DNA of 52,658 nt from an uncultured Clostridia bacterium (GTDB lineage Bacteria; Bacillota; Clostridia; UBA1381): assembly GCA_947626045.1 (NCBI GenBank), contig CANQQS010000004.1, positions 1 to 52,658 on the forward strand. Direction: 5' to 3'. Made by a program: the position numbers and the translations under genes. The notes below the pieces were generated by a model, which worked only from the letters and a program-made list of their open reading frames with translations, had not been told where the DNA came from and searched no databases. Of this stretch, positions 9,765-18,400 are shown in pieces (the stretch's first letter is position 1; each line of letters opens with the position of its first letter).

Positions 9765-10367
9765 ATGGCATTCGATGTTATTGTTTTCAGTCAAAGTGAG
9801 CTTGACGACGCCTTAATGCGCGGCATAACGCGTATTGCCCTTTGCGACAACAGCTTTACCCTTCCCGATATAAGCGGCATAGAATACACTCTTATAGGCA
9901 GCGCGGAAATCGTTTCGGCAAAAAATGAAAACGAGGACAAGCCTCCCGTTTACGCGAATGTTGAGAGAAAAACGCTCTCTTGCGCGTCGTCCTACGGCTC
10001 TTTCGCGTCGTCCTACGGCGGCTCGTACGCTTCAGGCTCGGGCGGCTCGTACTCCTACGGCTATAAATACGAATACGGCGGCTCTTTTGCGGGTTCGTAC
10101 TCGTCATCGTTTATGTCGTCGTACGCGTCACTTTACGCGTCGTCGTTTTACTCGTTTATAAGCGGCATGTCGTTTGAATGGCTCGCAAGCTACGGCGGCA
10201 GTTACGGCTTCGCGTACAGCTTTTCTTACGGCGGCAGCTACAATTTCGGCTACAGCTTCGCATACGGCGGAAGCTTCGGCGGAAGCGGCGCGGCGCTTCC
10301 CGATATTATAGAATACGGCGGTTCGGGTATAATTTTTGTGAACGGATACGGAATAAACTTGATCTGA
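9765..10367 (+). CDS. Gly/Ser/Tyr/Phe-rich repetitive protein, unknown function
   Basis: 200 residues, no signal peptide or membrane helix. Residues 1-52 form an ordinary-looking leader-like region (SQSELDDALMRGITRIALCD, then SFTLPDISGIEYTLIG). Residues 53-71 are a charged linker. Residues 72-175 are about 80% Ser, Gly, Tyr and Phe by my count, with at least six GGS(Y/F) units and alternating aromatic residues, and almost no charge. A short tail (176-200) with IEYGGSG and VNGYGINLI ends it. Ribosome site AAAGGAGG is near perfect. A hairpin overlaps its stop codon, and a DxD-motif protein is encoded 47 nt downstream. The pattern could fold as a beta-solenoid or be a substrate for modification; I do not recognise a characterised family. 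Confidence 0.85.
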   Translation: MAFDVIVFSQSELDDALMRGITRIALCDNSFTLPDISGIEYTLIGSAEIVSAKNENEDKPPVYANVERKTLSCASSYGSFASSYGGSYASGSGGSYSYGYKYEYGGSFAGSYSSSFMSSYASLYASSFYSFISGMSFEWLASYGGSYGFAYSFSYGGSYNFGYSFAYGGSFGGSGAALPDIIEYGGSGIIFVNGYGINLI

Positions 10368-10402
10368 GAGCTTCCGCGGCGGAGTTCTCGGATATTTTTT
10401 TT
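10366..10402 (+). terminator. Intercistronic terminator/attenuator overlapping the repeat gene's stop codon
   Basis: GAGAGCTTC (10366-10374) pairs with GGAGTTCTC (10381-10389) over a 6-nt loop, with two wobbles, then GGATA and eight T (10395-10402). It begins inside the TGA stop. The T tract runs directly into the ribosome site of the next gene, so partial readthrough would give much more repeat protein than downstream protein. Confidence 0.65.
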
Positions 10403-10414
10403 GGAGGAACAGCT

Positions 10415-11257
10415 ATGGACGCGATACATGTAAACTGGACAAAACCCTTCGTGAACAAGACGCGCGCGCCGTACGAAACGGAGGATTTTGAAATTTTCAC
10501 AACCGTCCTGTCGGCTCTTACCTGGCGCAAAAAAAACGGCAGAATCACAATGGCAACCGACAGCGCCGGCGCGGAGTATTACGTAAAAAACGGACTTGAC
10601 GTAATATGGGACGGCATGGACGTGTGCCTTGACGATATTGACGTAAACCCCGACGTGTTCTGGGCAGCCGGTAAGCTGTTCGCGCTGCAAAAGCAGACCG
10701 CGCCCGTCGCGATGATTGACACCGATTTTATAGTCTGGGACACGCTCGCGAACTGCGGCGCGGACGCGGAGGTAATTCACTTTGAGGAGCTTGCGCCGCA
10801 TATTTACCCGCCGTTTGAGTATTTTAAGAACACGCACTTCACCTTTGACGATGATTTCGACCGCACCGTTAAAGCGTGCAACACCGCACTGTGCGTCATA
10901 CGCGACGCGGAGCTTTTGAAGTATTATACAGACACGGCGATACGGTTCATGCGCGAAAGCGACGAAAAGGACGACAGGCTCTGCTATATGGTATTTGCGG
11001 AGCAGCGGCTTCTCGCGATATGCGCGAAAAAGCTCGGCAAAACCGTCGCATCGTTTTCCGATATGCCGTCGCTCTTTTCGGGCAAAGACACGCGCTTTAC
11101 CCACACGTGGGGCATGAAGCAGCAGATGCGCGACAACGGCGCGCTGCGGTACGACTTCTGCAAAAGGTGTGCGCGGCGCATAAGCGCGGACTACCCGCGC
11201 ACGGCGGAAATTCTTGCAAAAATCGGCAGTCTTGCGCCGTATTTTGAGGATATGTAA
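10415..11257 (+). CDS. DxD-motif protein resembling a glycosyltransferase (DUF6734-like)
   Basis: 280 residues, soluble. The ATG at 10415 has GGAGGA 7 nt upstream; an open frame reaching back into the repeat gene is ignored. Seen: a Rossmann-like start HVNWTKPF, GRITMATDSAGAEYYVKNG (about 42-60), and MIDTDFIVWD with Asp102 and Asp104, the DxD signature expected of GT-A nucleotide-sugar enzymes. Later comes a helical region with SDEKDDRLCYMVFAEQRLL and THTWGMKQ. I recall similar domain-of-unknown-function proteins (DUF6734) in gut bacteria, but the name is from memory. Being downstream of a Ser/Tyr-rich repeat protein behind an attenuator suggests the repeat protein may be its acceptor (inference). 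Confidence 0.75.
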   Translation: MDAIHVNWTKPFVNKTRAPYETEDFEIFTTVLSALTWRKKNGRITMATDSAGAEYYVKNGLDVIWDGMDVCLDDIDVNPDVFWAAGKLFALQKQTAPVAMIDTDFIVWDTLANCGADAEVIHFEELAPHIYPPFEYFKNTHFTFDDDFDRTVKACNTALCVIRDAELLKYYTDTAIRFMRESDEKDDRLCYMVFAEQRLLAICAKKLGKTVASFSDMPSLFSGKDTRFTHTWGMKQQMRDNGALRYDFCKRCARRISADYPRTAEILAKIGSLAPYFEDM

Positions 11258-11294
11258 AATTTTTTCCAAAATTAAATTTTTTTTACAATAATTG

Positions 11295-11322
11295 TAGACA
11301 TTTCCTTAAAATATGTTATAAT
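11295..11322 (+). promoter_or_regulatory. Promoter of ppdK
   Basis: TAGACA, 16-bp spacer, TATAAT with an upstream TG (extended -10 at 11314-11322). Confidence 0.6.
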
Positions 11323-11386
11323 TATATTATGAGTAGTATGCGGAAAATTCCGCGCTGCAAAACAAAAAACTATAGGAGGAAAAAGA

Positions 11387-14014
11387 ATGGCACACAAGTA
11401 TGTATACCTTTTCTCGGAGGGTAATGCAAACATGAGAGAGCTTCTCGGCGGTAAGGGCGCTAACCTTGCCGAGATGACAAACCTCGGACTGCCCGTTCCG
11501 CAGGGCTTCACAATCTCAACCGAAGCCTGCACGCAGTATTACGAGGACGGCAGACAGATCAACGACGAAATTCAATCACAAATCAACGAGTACATTGTAA
11601 AAATGGAGGGTATCACCGGCAAGAAGTTCGGCGACCCCGAAAATCCGCTGCTCGTTTCCGTACGCTCGGGCGCGAGAGCGTCAATGCCGGGCATGATGGA
11701 CACAATCCTTAACCTCGGTATCAACGAGACCGTTGTCGATTACATGGCTAAGGCTTCGCAGAATCCCCGCTGGGCATGGGACTGCTACAGAAGATTTATC
11801 CAGATGTACAGCGACGTTGTTATGGAGGTCGGCAAGAAGTATTTTGAAGAGCTTATCGACAAGATGAAGGCTGAGAAGGGCGTTAAGCAGGACGTTGAGC
11901 TTACGGCAGACGACCTTAAGGAGCTTGCTTCGCAGTTTAAGGCTGAGTACAAGAAGGTTATCGGCAAGGACTTCCCGACAGACCCGAAGGAGCAGCTTAT
12001 GGGCGCTATCAAGGCTGTATTCCGTTCATGGGACAACCCCAGAGCGAACGTTTACAGACGCGATAACGACATTCCCTATTCATGGGGTACAGCCGTAAAC
12101 GTACAGATGATGGCGTTCGGTAACATGGGCGACGACTGCGGCACGGGCGTTGCGTTCACGCGCGATCCGGCTACCGGTGAAAAGCACCTCATGGGCGAGT
12201 TTTTGACAAACGCTCAGGGTGAGGACGTTGTTGCGGGCGTACGTACGCCGATGCCTATAGCCGAGATGGAACAGAAGTTCCCCGAAGCGTTCGCGCAGTT
12301 CAAGACTGTTTGTCAGACGCTTGAAGATCATTACAGAGATATGCAGGATATGGAGTTCACCGTTGAGCACGGCAAGCTCTATATGCTTCAGACAAGAAAC
12401 GGTAAGAGAACGGCGCAGGCCGCGCTTAAAATCGCTTGCGATCTCGTTGACGAGGGCATGAGAACCGAGGAAGAAGCGGTTGCTATGATAGATCCGCGTA
12501 ACCTCGACACGCTGCTTCACCCGCAGTTTGACGCTGCCGCTTTGAAGGCTGCAACGCCGATGGGCAAGGCTCTGGGCGCATCGCCGGGCGCTGCCGCGGG
12601 TAAGATAGTATTCACGGCTGACGACGCTAAGGAGTGGGCTGCGAGAGGCGAAAAGGTCGTACTCGTTCGTCTTGAAACATCGCCGGAGGACATCGAAGGC
12701 ATGAAGGCTGCTCAGGGTATACTGACCGTTCGCGGCGGTATGACTTCGCACGCTGCCGTTGTTGCGCGCGGTATGGGTACGTGCTGCGTATCGGGCTGCG
12801 GCGACATCGCTATGGATGAGGCTAACAAGAAGTTCACGCTTAACGGCAAGGAATATCACGAGGGCGACACTCTGTCGCTCGACGGTTCGACAGGTAATAT
12901 TTACGACGGAATTATCCCGACGGTCGACGCTTCGATCGCGGGCGAGTTCGGCAGGATCATGGGCTGGGCTGACAAGTTCAGAACATTGAAGGTTCGCACG
13001 AACGCCGACACGCCGGCTGACGCTAAGAAGGCGAGAGAGCTCGGCGCTGAGGGTATCGGTCTTTGCCGTACGGAGCATATGTTCTTCGAGGGCAACAGAA
13101 TCGACGCGTTCAGAGAGATGATCTGCGCGGATACGGTTGAGGAGAGAGAGGCTGCTCTCGATAAGATTTTACCGATGCAGCAGGGCGACTTTGAGAAGCT
13201 TTACGAGGCTCTTGAGGGTAACCCCGTAACTATCCGTTTCCTCGATCCGCCGCTTCATGAGTTCGTTCCGACAGAAGAGGCTGACATTGAGATCCTCGCT
13301 AAGTCGCAGGGCAAGAGCGTTGAGGCTATCAAGGACCTTATCGCGGGTCTCCACGAGGCTAACCCGATGATGGGTCACAGAGGCTGCCGTCTTGACGTAA
13401 CGTATCCGGAAATCGCGAAGATGCAGACAAAGGCTGTTATCCGCGCGGCTATAAACGTTCAGAAGGCTCATCCGGAATGGACGATAGTTCCCGAGATCAT
13501 GATCCCGCTCGTATGCGAGGTCAAGGAATTGAAGTACGTTAAGAAGATAGTCGTTGAGACAGCCGACGCCGAGATCGTGGCTGCGGGCGCTGATCTCAAG
13601 TATGAAGTAGGTACGATGATCGAGATTCCGCGCGCAGCTCTTACGGCTGACGAAATCGCGACCGAGGCTGACTTCTTCTGCTTCGGCACGAATGACCTCA
13701 CGCAGATGACGTTCGGCTTCTCGCGCGACGACGCGGGCAAGTTCCTCGACGCTTACTACGACGCTAAGATTTTCGAGAACGATCCGTTCGCGAAGCTCGA
13801 CCAGACGGGCGTAGGCAAGCTGATGGAAATGGCTATCAAGCTTGGCAAGCCGGTCAATCCGAATCTTCACGTAGGTATCTGCGGCGAGCACGGCGGCGAT
13901 CCTTCGTCGGTTGAGTTCTGCCACAAGATCGGTCTTAACTACGTATCCTGCTCACCGTTCAGAGTTCCTATCGCGAGACTCGCTGCGGCGCAGGCTAAGA
14001 TCAACGAAAAATAA
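11387..14014 (+). CDS. ppdK: Pyruvate, phosphate dikinase
   Basis: Interconverts PEP, AMP and pyrophosphate with pyruvate, ATP and phosphate; cytoplasmic. 875 residues, one more than the well-known Clostridium symbiosum enzyme. N-terminal nucleotide-binding domain begins with LLGGKGANLAEM; the central phosphohistidine domain has His455 in GGMTSHAAVVARG; the C-terminal PEP/pyruvate barrel carries Cys832 in GICGEHGGDP and ends SCSPFRVPIARLAAAQA. Codon choice shifts toward GCT and CTT compared with neighbours, as expected for a highly expressed gene. No PPDK regulatory kinase/phosphorylase gene is in the window. Monocistronic with strong promoter and terminator. Confidence 0.98.
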   Translation: MAHKYVYLFSEGNANMRELLGGKGANLAEMTNLGLPVPQGFTISTEACTQYYEDGRQINDEIQSQINEYIVKMEGITGKKFGDPENPLLVSVRSGARASMPGMMDTILNLGINETVVDYMAKASQNPRWAWDCYRRFIQMYSDVVMEVGKKYFEELIDKMKAEKGVKQDVELTADDLKELASQFKAEYKKVIGKDFPTDPKEQLMGAIKAVFRSWDNPRANVYRRDNDIPYSWGTAVNVQMMAFGNMGDDCGTGVAFTRDPATGEKHLMGEFLTNAQGEDVVAGVRTPMPIAEMEQKFPEAFAQFKTVCQTLEDHYRDMQDMEFTVEHGKLYMLQTRNGKRTAQAALKIACDLVDEGMRTEEEAVAMIDPRNLDTLLHPQFDAAALKAATPMGKALGASPGAAAGKIVFTADDAKEWAARGEKVVLVRLETSPEDIEGMKAAQGILTVRGGMTSHAAVVARGMGTCCVSGCGDIAMDEANKKFTLNGKEYHEGDTLSLDGSTGNIYDGIIPTVDASIAGEFGRIMGWADKFRTLKVRTNADTPADAKKARELGAEGIGLCRTEHMFFEGNRIDAFREMICADTVEEREAALDKILPMQQGDFEKLYEALEGNPVTIRFLDPPLHEFVPTEEADIEILAKSQGKSVEAIKDLIAGLHEANPMMGHRGCRLDVTYPEIAKMQTKAVIRAAINVQKAHPEWTIVPEIMIPLVCEVKELKYVKKIVVETADAEIVAAGADLKYEVGTMIEIPRAALTADEIATEADFFCFGTNDLTQMTFGFSRDDAGKFLDAYYDAKIFENDPFAKLDQTGVGKLMEMAIKLGKPVNPNLHVGICGEHGGDPSSVEFCHKIGLNYVSCSPFRVPIARLAAAQAKINEK

Positions 14015-14028
14015 TTTAACAGCGTAAC

Positions 14029-14061
14029 GAAAGAAGCCGTCCATATGGACGGCTTCTTTTT
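14029..14061 (+). terminator. Terminator of ppdK
   Basis: AAGAAGCCGTCC pairs with GGACGGCTTCTT over an ATAT loop, followed by T residues. Confidence 0.9.
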
Positions 14062-14073
14062 GCGGGCGAACAC

Positions 14074-14151
14074 GGGACGTCGGGGCGCCGTCCCCTACAC
14101 CCGTTATTTATAAACAGTGCGCCGTAGGGGCTGGCGCCCTCGACAGCCCGT
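14074..14151. repeat. Composite repeat, copy R2 (module A only)
   Basis: A nearly exact copy of module A of R1: GGGACGTCG start, GTCCCCTAC and GTAGGGG arms, and CTCGACAGCCCGT end. It follows the ppdK terminator directly and borders the AT-rich SLOG/XRE pair on the left. Confidence 0.85.
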
Positions 14152-14183
14152 ATATATCTACAAAACACGATTGAACGGGACAA

Positions 14184-14639
14184 CTATTCTCCGAAATTAA
14201 AAATTTTAATCTTTTTTCGTTTCGCATATTCAATTGTTTTAGCCGCGCCGCCAAATGAACCGCTTACAAAGGCGATAAGGTAATTTGACTTATCAACCAT
14301 ATATTGATTACATTTTAGGATTTGATATTGTTTCGTAGTATTTGTCGGAATTTGCGCTATAAGTATATTATCATAATCTTTATAATACTGTTCTTTATGT
14401 GTATCTATGGTTTTTGTCAGATATGGAATTATAAGATTAAGCTCTATATTCGGGGACTGATTTTTCAATTTTCTTATAATATCAGCAGCCAATTTATCAA
14501 AGTTGCCGTAATTTCCCACCCAAAATTCATTGACGGAAAATTCCTCAACCAACTCACGGCATTTATCAAATACACGTTTTTTAATATCATCTCCGTATAT
14601 TATTTTACCATGACCTGCAAAACAGCATATATTTTTCAT
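14184..14639 (-). CDS. SLOG-like Rossmann protein
   Basis: 151 residues, very Lys/Ile/Asn-rich and AT-rich compared with neighbours, suggesting acquisition. The start KNICCFAGHGK, the middle LNLIIPYL, and the C-terminal SGSFGGAAKTIEYAKRKKIKIFNF match the general plan of the SLOG superfamily (YpsA/DUF1273-like), which binds nucleotide or nucleotide-derived ligands. The precise role is unknown. It is divergent from an XRE regulator 162 bp away; the two form an islet between repeat copies R2 and R3. Family assignment is from motif shape only. Confidence 0.75.
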   Translation of the reverse strand: MKNICCFAGHGKIIYGDDIKKRVFDKCRELVEEFSVNEFWVGNYGNFDKLAADIIRKLKNQSPNIELNLIIPYLTKTIDTHKEQYYKDYDNILIAQIPTNTTKQYQILKCNQYMVDKSNYLIAFVSGSFGGAAKTIEYAKRKKIKIFNFGE

Positions 14640-14801
14640 ATTTTATTGTCTCATCAAATATTATGCTGCCATTGTAATACATAAATCACCACTTGTAAAG
14701 ATGAAATAATCAATGTCAATGATTATTTTACCATATACACGGCATGTTTATATTTCCTTGTTTGCTATATACTTAATATATAAAACAATGGGGTGTTAAA
14801 T

Positions 14802-15035
14802 ATGACATACGGTGAAAAGCTTATCGCGTTAGGCTTGAATATTGCCTACTACAGAAAATTGAGATTACTCACACAAGAAAAATTAGCCGAAAAAGCCGAT
14901 GTCAGTATTTCAACAATCCGCAAATTAGAAAATCCCAATATGTTTACCGGCGTCACCTTTGAAAAAATATGTCGGCTGGCAGCTGCGCTCGATATTACGG
15001 AAAGCGAACTTCTTGATTTTAGAAAGAGTAAATAA
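14802..15035 (+). CDS. Small XRE-family transcriptional regulator
   Basis: 77 residues from the ATG at 14802, preceded by GGGGTG; an in-frame GTG nine bases upstream is less well placed. A complete helix-turn-helix of the Cro/C1 type is visible: LGLNIAYYRKLRLLTQEKLA, EKADVSISTIRKLEN, then a short helical tail ending SELLDFRKSK. AT-rich like its divergent neighbour, and likely regulates the shared intergenic region (inference). The composite repeat R3 begins 18 bp after the stop. Confidence 0.88.
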   Translation: MTYGEKLIALGLNIAYYRKLRLLTQEKLAEKADVSISTIRKLENPNMFTGVTFEKICRLAAALDITESELLDFRKSK

Positions 15036-15053
15036 TAGAATTTTACACCCAAG

Positions 15054-15330
15054 ACCCCCTCTCCGAGGGGGTTTTATGGGCTGTCGAGGTGAACCACACG
15101 CAAGCGTGTGGTAGGCGTGTTGCGAAGCAACAAACACCGTAGTAAGGGCGCCAGCCCCTACTACGCATGAAAAAATACGCCGTAGGGGCGACCCTTGCGG
15201 TCGCCCGAGGTAAACCCCTCAGTCACACTTCGTGTGACAGCTCCCCTAGTAGGGGAGCCATACGGAGAGCGGCGCATATCGTAAGCCTCCCCTATTAGGG
15301 GAGGTGGCGCCGGAGGCGCCAGAGGGGTTT
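15054..15330. repeat. Composite palindromic repeat block, copy R3
   Basis: Opens with module D, ACCCCCTC/GAGGGGGT arms, then a CCACACGC/GCGTGTGG hairpin (about 15092-15112), a partial module A, module B (GTAGGGGCGACCC at about 15182), and a full module C (15213-15330) closely matching R1 with arms GTCACAC/GTGTGAC, CTCCCCTA/TAGGGGAG and GCGCC/GGCGC. No gene is seen in it. It ends only 15 bp before the GH51 promoter. Confidence 0.85.
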
Positions 15331-15345
15331 ATTGCCCCGCCGTTA

Positions 15346-15374
15346 TTGACAACACATTGCAAAACGTGTAAAAT
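15346..15374 (+). promoter_or_regulatory. Promoter of the GH51 gene
   Basis: Perfect TTGACA, 17-bp spacer, TAAAAT, directly after repeat R3. Confidence 0.7.
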
Positions 15375-15409
15375 TAATATAAGAATACGATATTTCAAGG
15401 AGGACTGTT

Positions 15410-18400
15410 ATGAAAAGGAGATTGATTGCCGTAATCGCGGCGGCGGCTCTCATGGCGGGAGCGATGCCTGCTGCAATGGCGGCGAACGGTGCGGCGGAGC
15501 CTGTTCTGCGCTACACGTTTGACAATAAAAATCCGCTTGCCGACGAAAGCGGCAAAAACGAATTAAAGCTCTCGGGCGGCGCGTCCGTTACCGACGGCGG
15601 CAACACCGGCAAGGCGCTCACTCTTGACGGCGCTGACGGCTATGCGCTTTTGCCGGAGGGAATTTTAACCGACAGCTTTACGGTCGCGTCATGGGTGAAG
15701 ATTGACCGCTTTACCGCGTGGGGACGCGTGTTCGACTTCGGAACGGACGCGAACAACAATTTCTTTTTCGCGCCCTATTCGGGCAGCACGGCGAGAATTG
15801 AAATGAAGTCGCCCACAGGCACGGACACCGTTGACACGGTGCAGGAAACGGAGCGCGACTGGGTACACTACGCCGTCACGTATGAAAACGGCACGCTGAA
15901 TTACTACAGAAACGGTCTGCTCGCCGACACAAAATCCAACATGTCAGTAAAGCCGACCGACATTAAGGACACGTTAAATTACATAGGCAAATCGCACTAT
16001 GACGGCGACGCGTACCTCGCGGCGGCGGTCGATGATTTCCGCGTGTATGACAAGGCTTTGAGCGCCGACGAAATATCCGCCGTATTCGCGGAGGGCGAAA
16101 TCAACCCCGCGGTGCTGCTCGGCTCGTACACGATTGAAAACGGCGCGCTAATAACCGGTAACACGTTCACGCTGCCGCAAACGGAAGGACTCATGTGGAG
16201 CGAAACTGACGGCCTCGGTCTTATAGACACGCAAACGGGCGCGGTAACTCACCCCGAAACCACGGCGAAGGTGATGCTCGCGGCGGAGTACGGCGGCGAA
16301 AAAGCGGAGTACACCGTTTACGTCGCGGGTACGGCGAGAAGTCCGTACACCGTGAACATCGACGCGTCCGACAGGTCGAAGGACGTTTCCGATATTATGT
16401 GGGGACTGTTTTTCGAGGACATAAACAGCTCCGCAGACGGCGGCTTGTACGCCGAAATGGTGCAGAACCGCTCGTTTGAGATTGCGGCAGACGGTAATTT
16501 GTACTCGTGGGAAACGTCGGGCGACGCGAAAATCAGCACCGAAAACCCGATGAACGAAAACAATCCGACATATATCACGCTCGGCAAGGGCGCAAGCATA
16601 ACGAATGACGGTTATATGGGCATGAGCGTTAAAAAAGACGCTGTTTACAGCTTTTCCGCGCGGGTGCGTGGCAAGGCTGATTTGACGGTTTCCGTAGGCG
16701 GCGCGTCAGCCGAAGTTAAGGCTGATGGCTCGGACTGGCAGGAGGTAACGGCTGCTCTTACGGCTGCCGAAAATGCGTCCGACGCGAAGCTTACCGTAAA
16801 GAATACGGGTGAAGCTGTCGATATGGACATGATTTCGCTTATCCCCGAGGACACGTACAAGGGTCACGGACTCAGAAAGGATTTAATGGAGGCTCTTGAG
16901 GATATGCACCCGAAATTCCTGCGTTTCCCGGGCGGCTGCGCCGTTGAGGGCAATACCATGGACGTGGCGTGGAACTGGAAGGACACGGTCGGCGATGTTT
17001 CGGAGCGCAAGGAAATGGTAAATATCTGGAGCGGCTCGGACGGTACGTATCAAATGACGTACGGCTTGGGCTTTTACGAGTATTTTCAAATGTGCGAGGA
17101 CTTGGGCATGGAGCCTGTACCGATATTAAACTGCGGTCTTTCGTGTCAGGTTCGCTCCGGCGGCAACGAGGACGAGAACCACGTTGTACCGATGGACGAA
17201 CTGCAGCCCTACATTGACGACGCGCTCGATTTGATAGCGTTCGCGAACGGCACCGACGAGAGCAATGAATGGGTGAAATTAAGGAAAGAAATGGGGCACA
17301 GAGAGCCGTTTAACCTCAAATATATCGGTATCGGCAACGAGCAGTACGGCGATATTTATTTTGAGCGTTACGCGGAGTTTGCGAAGCAGATACACGAAAA
17401 ATATCCCGACATTAACCTCGTCACAACATCCGGCACGGCTTCGAGCGGCTCGAACAACGACCTTGCGTGGAACTGGATAAACGCGAACACCGAGCTTGCC
17501 GACCGCGTTGACGAGCATTACTACGAGAGCGCGGACTGGTTCAGACAGCACGCTTACCGCTACGACGATTACCGCCGCGACACAAATTCAAAGGTATTTC
17601 TGGGCGAGTACGCGTCGAAGGGCAACACGTGGTACAACGCGCTCTGCGAGGCGGCGTTTATGACAGGTCTTGAGCGCAACGCCGACGTTGTGCGCATGGC
17701 GAGCTACGCGCCGATGTTCGCGAAGTACGGCAACACGCAGTGGACGGCGGCGAACATGATTTGGTTCACGAACGACGACTACGTTCTCACACCGAATTAT
17801 TACGTGCAGTCGCTGTTCTCGAACAATCACGGCGACTATACACTCCCGACCGATGTGGAGATGAGCGGCATACCGGCGGAGGACTATCTCCACGGCGGCG
17901 TTGTACTCGGCTCGTGGGGTACGCAGAACGAGTTTAAGGACGCGCATATACAGCAGAATATACCGATAGAGGGCGGCAGCGGTGAAATCGATGTTGCGCC
18001 CGAAGGCTGGCAGAAGGGTATCGGCGAATGGACAATCGGCAGTGACGGCGTTATTGTGCAGACCTCGGACAGCACAGGCGCGACCGTCTACAACGACTGG
18101 GCGGCTGCGAATCCGTCAATGGCTGACAGAGATTACACGTTCACCGTTAAGGCAAAGAAAAACGGCGGCGGCGAGGGCTTCCAGATAGGCGTTGCGGCGG
18201 AGGACGGCATGAATTATTACCGCGTCAACGTCGGCGGCTGGGGCAACACAACCGCGAAAATTCAGCATATAGTAAACGGCGTGAGCGCGGACGTGGGCAA
18301 CGCCGCGGAACAGTCGTACATCGGCGACGTGCATATAAACGACGGCGAGTGGTACGACGTTAAGGTCGAGGTAAGCGACTATGAGATCAAGGCGTATCTG

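Noticed and set aside
10178-10414. Longer N-terminal extension of the DxD protein overlapping the repeat gene
   Set aside because: Arg/Leu-rich out-of-frame reading of the repeat; a strong ribosome site fixes the start at 10415.
10250-11269. 339-codon minus-strand frame opposite the DxD-protein gene
   Set aside because: Arg/Val-rich shadow, no start signal, covers two well-supported plus-strand genes.
12080-13078. 332-codon minus-strand frame opposite ppdK
   Set aside because: Shadow of a strongly biased coding frame; Arg/Val/Leu-rich, no domain and no ribosome site.
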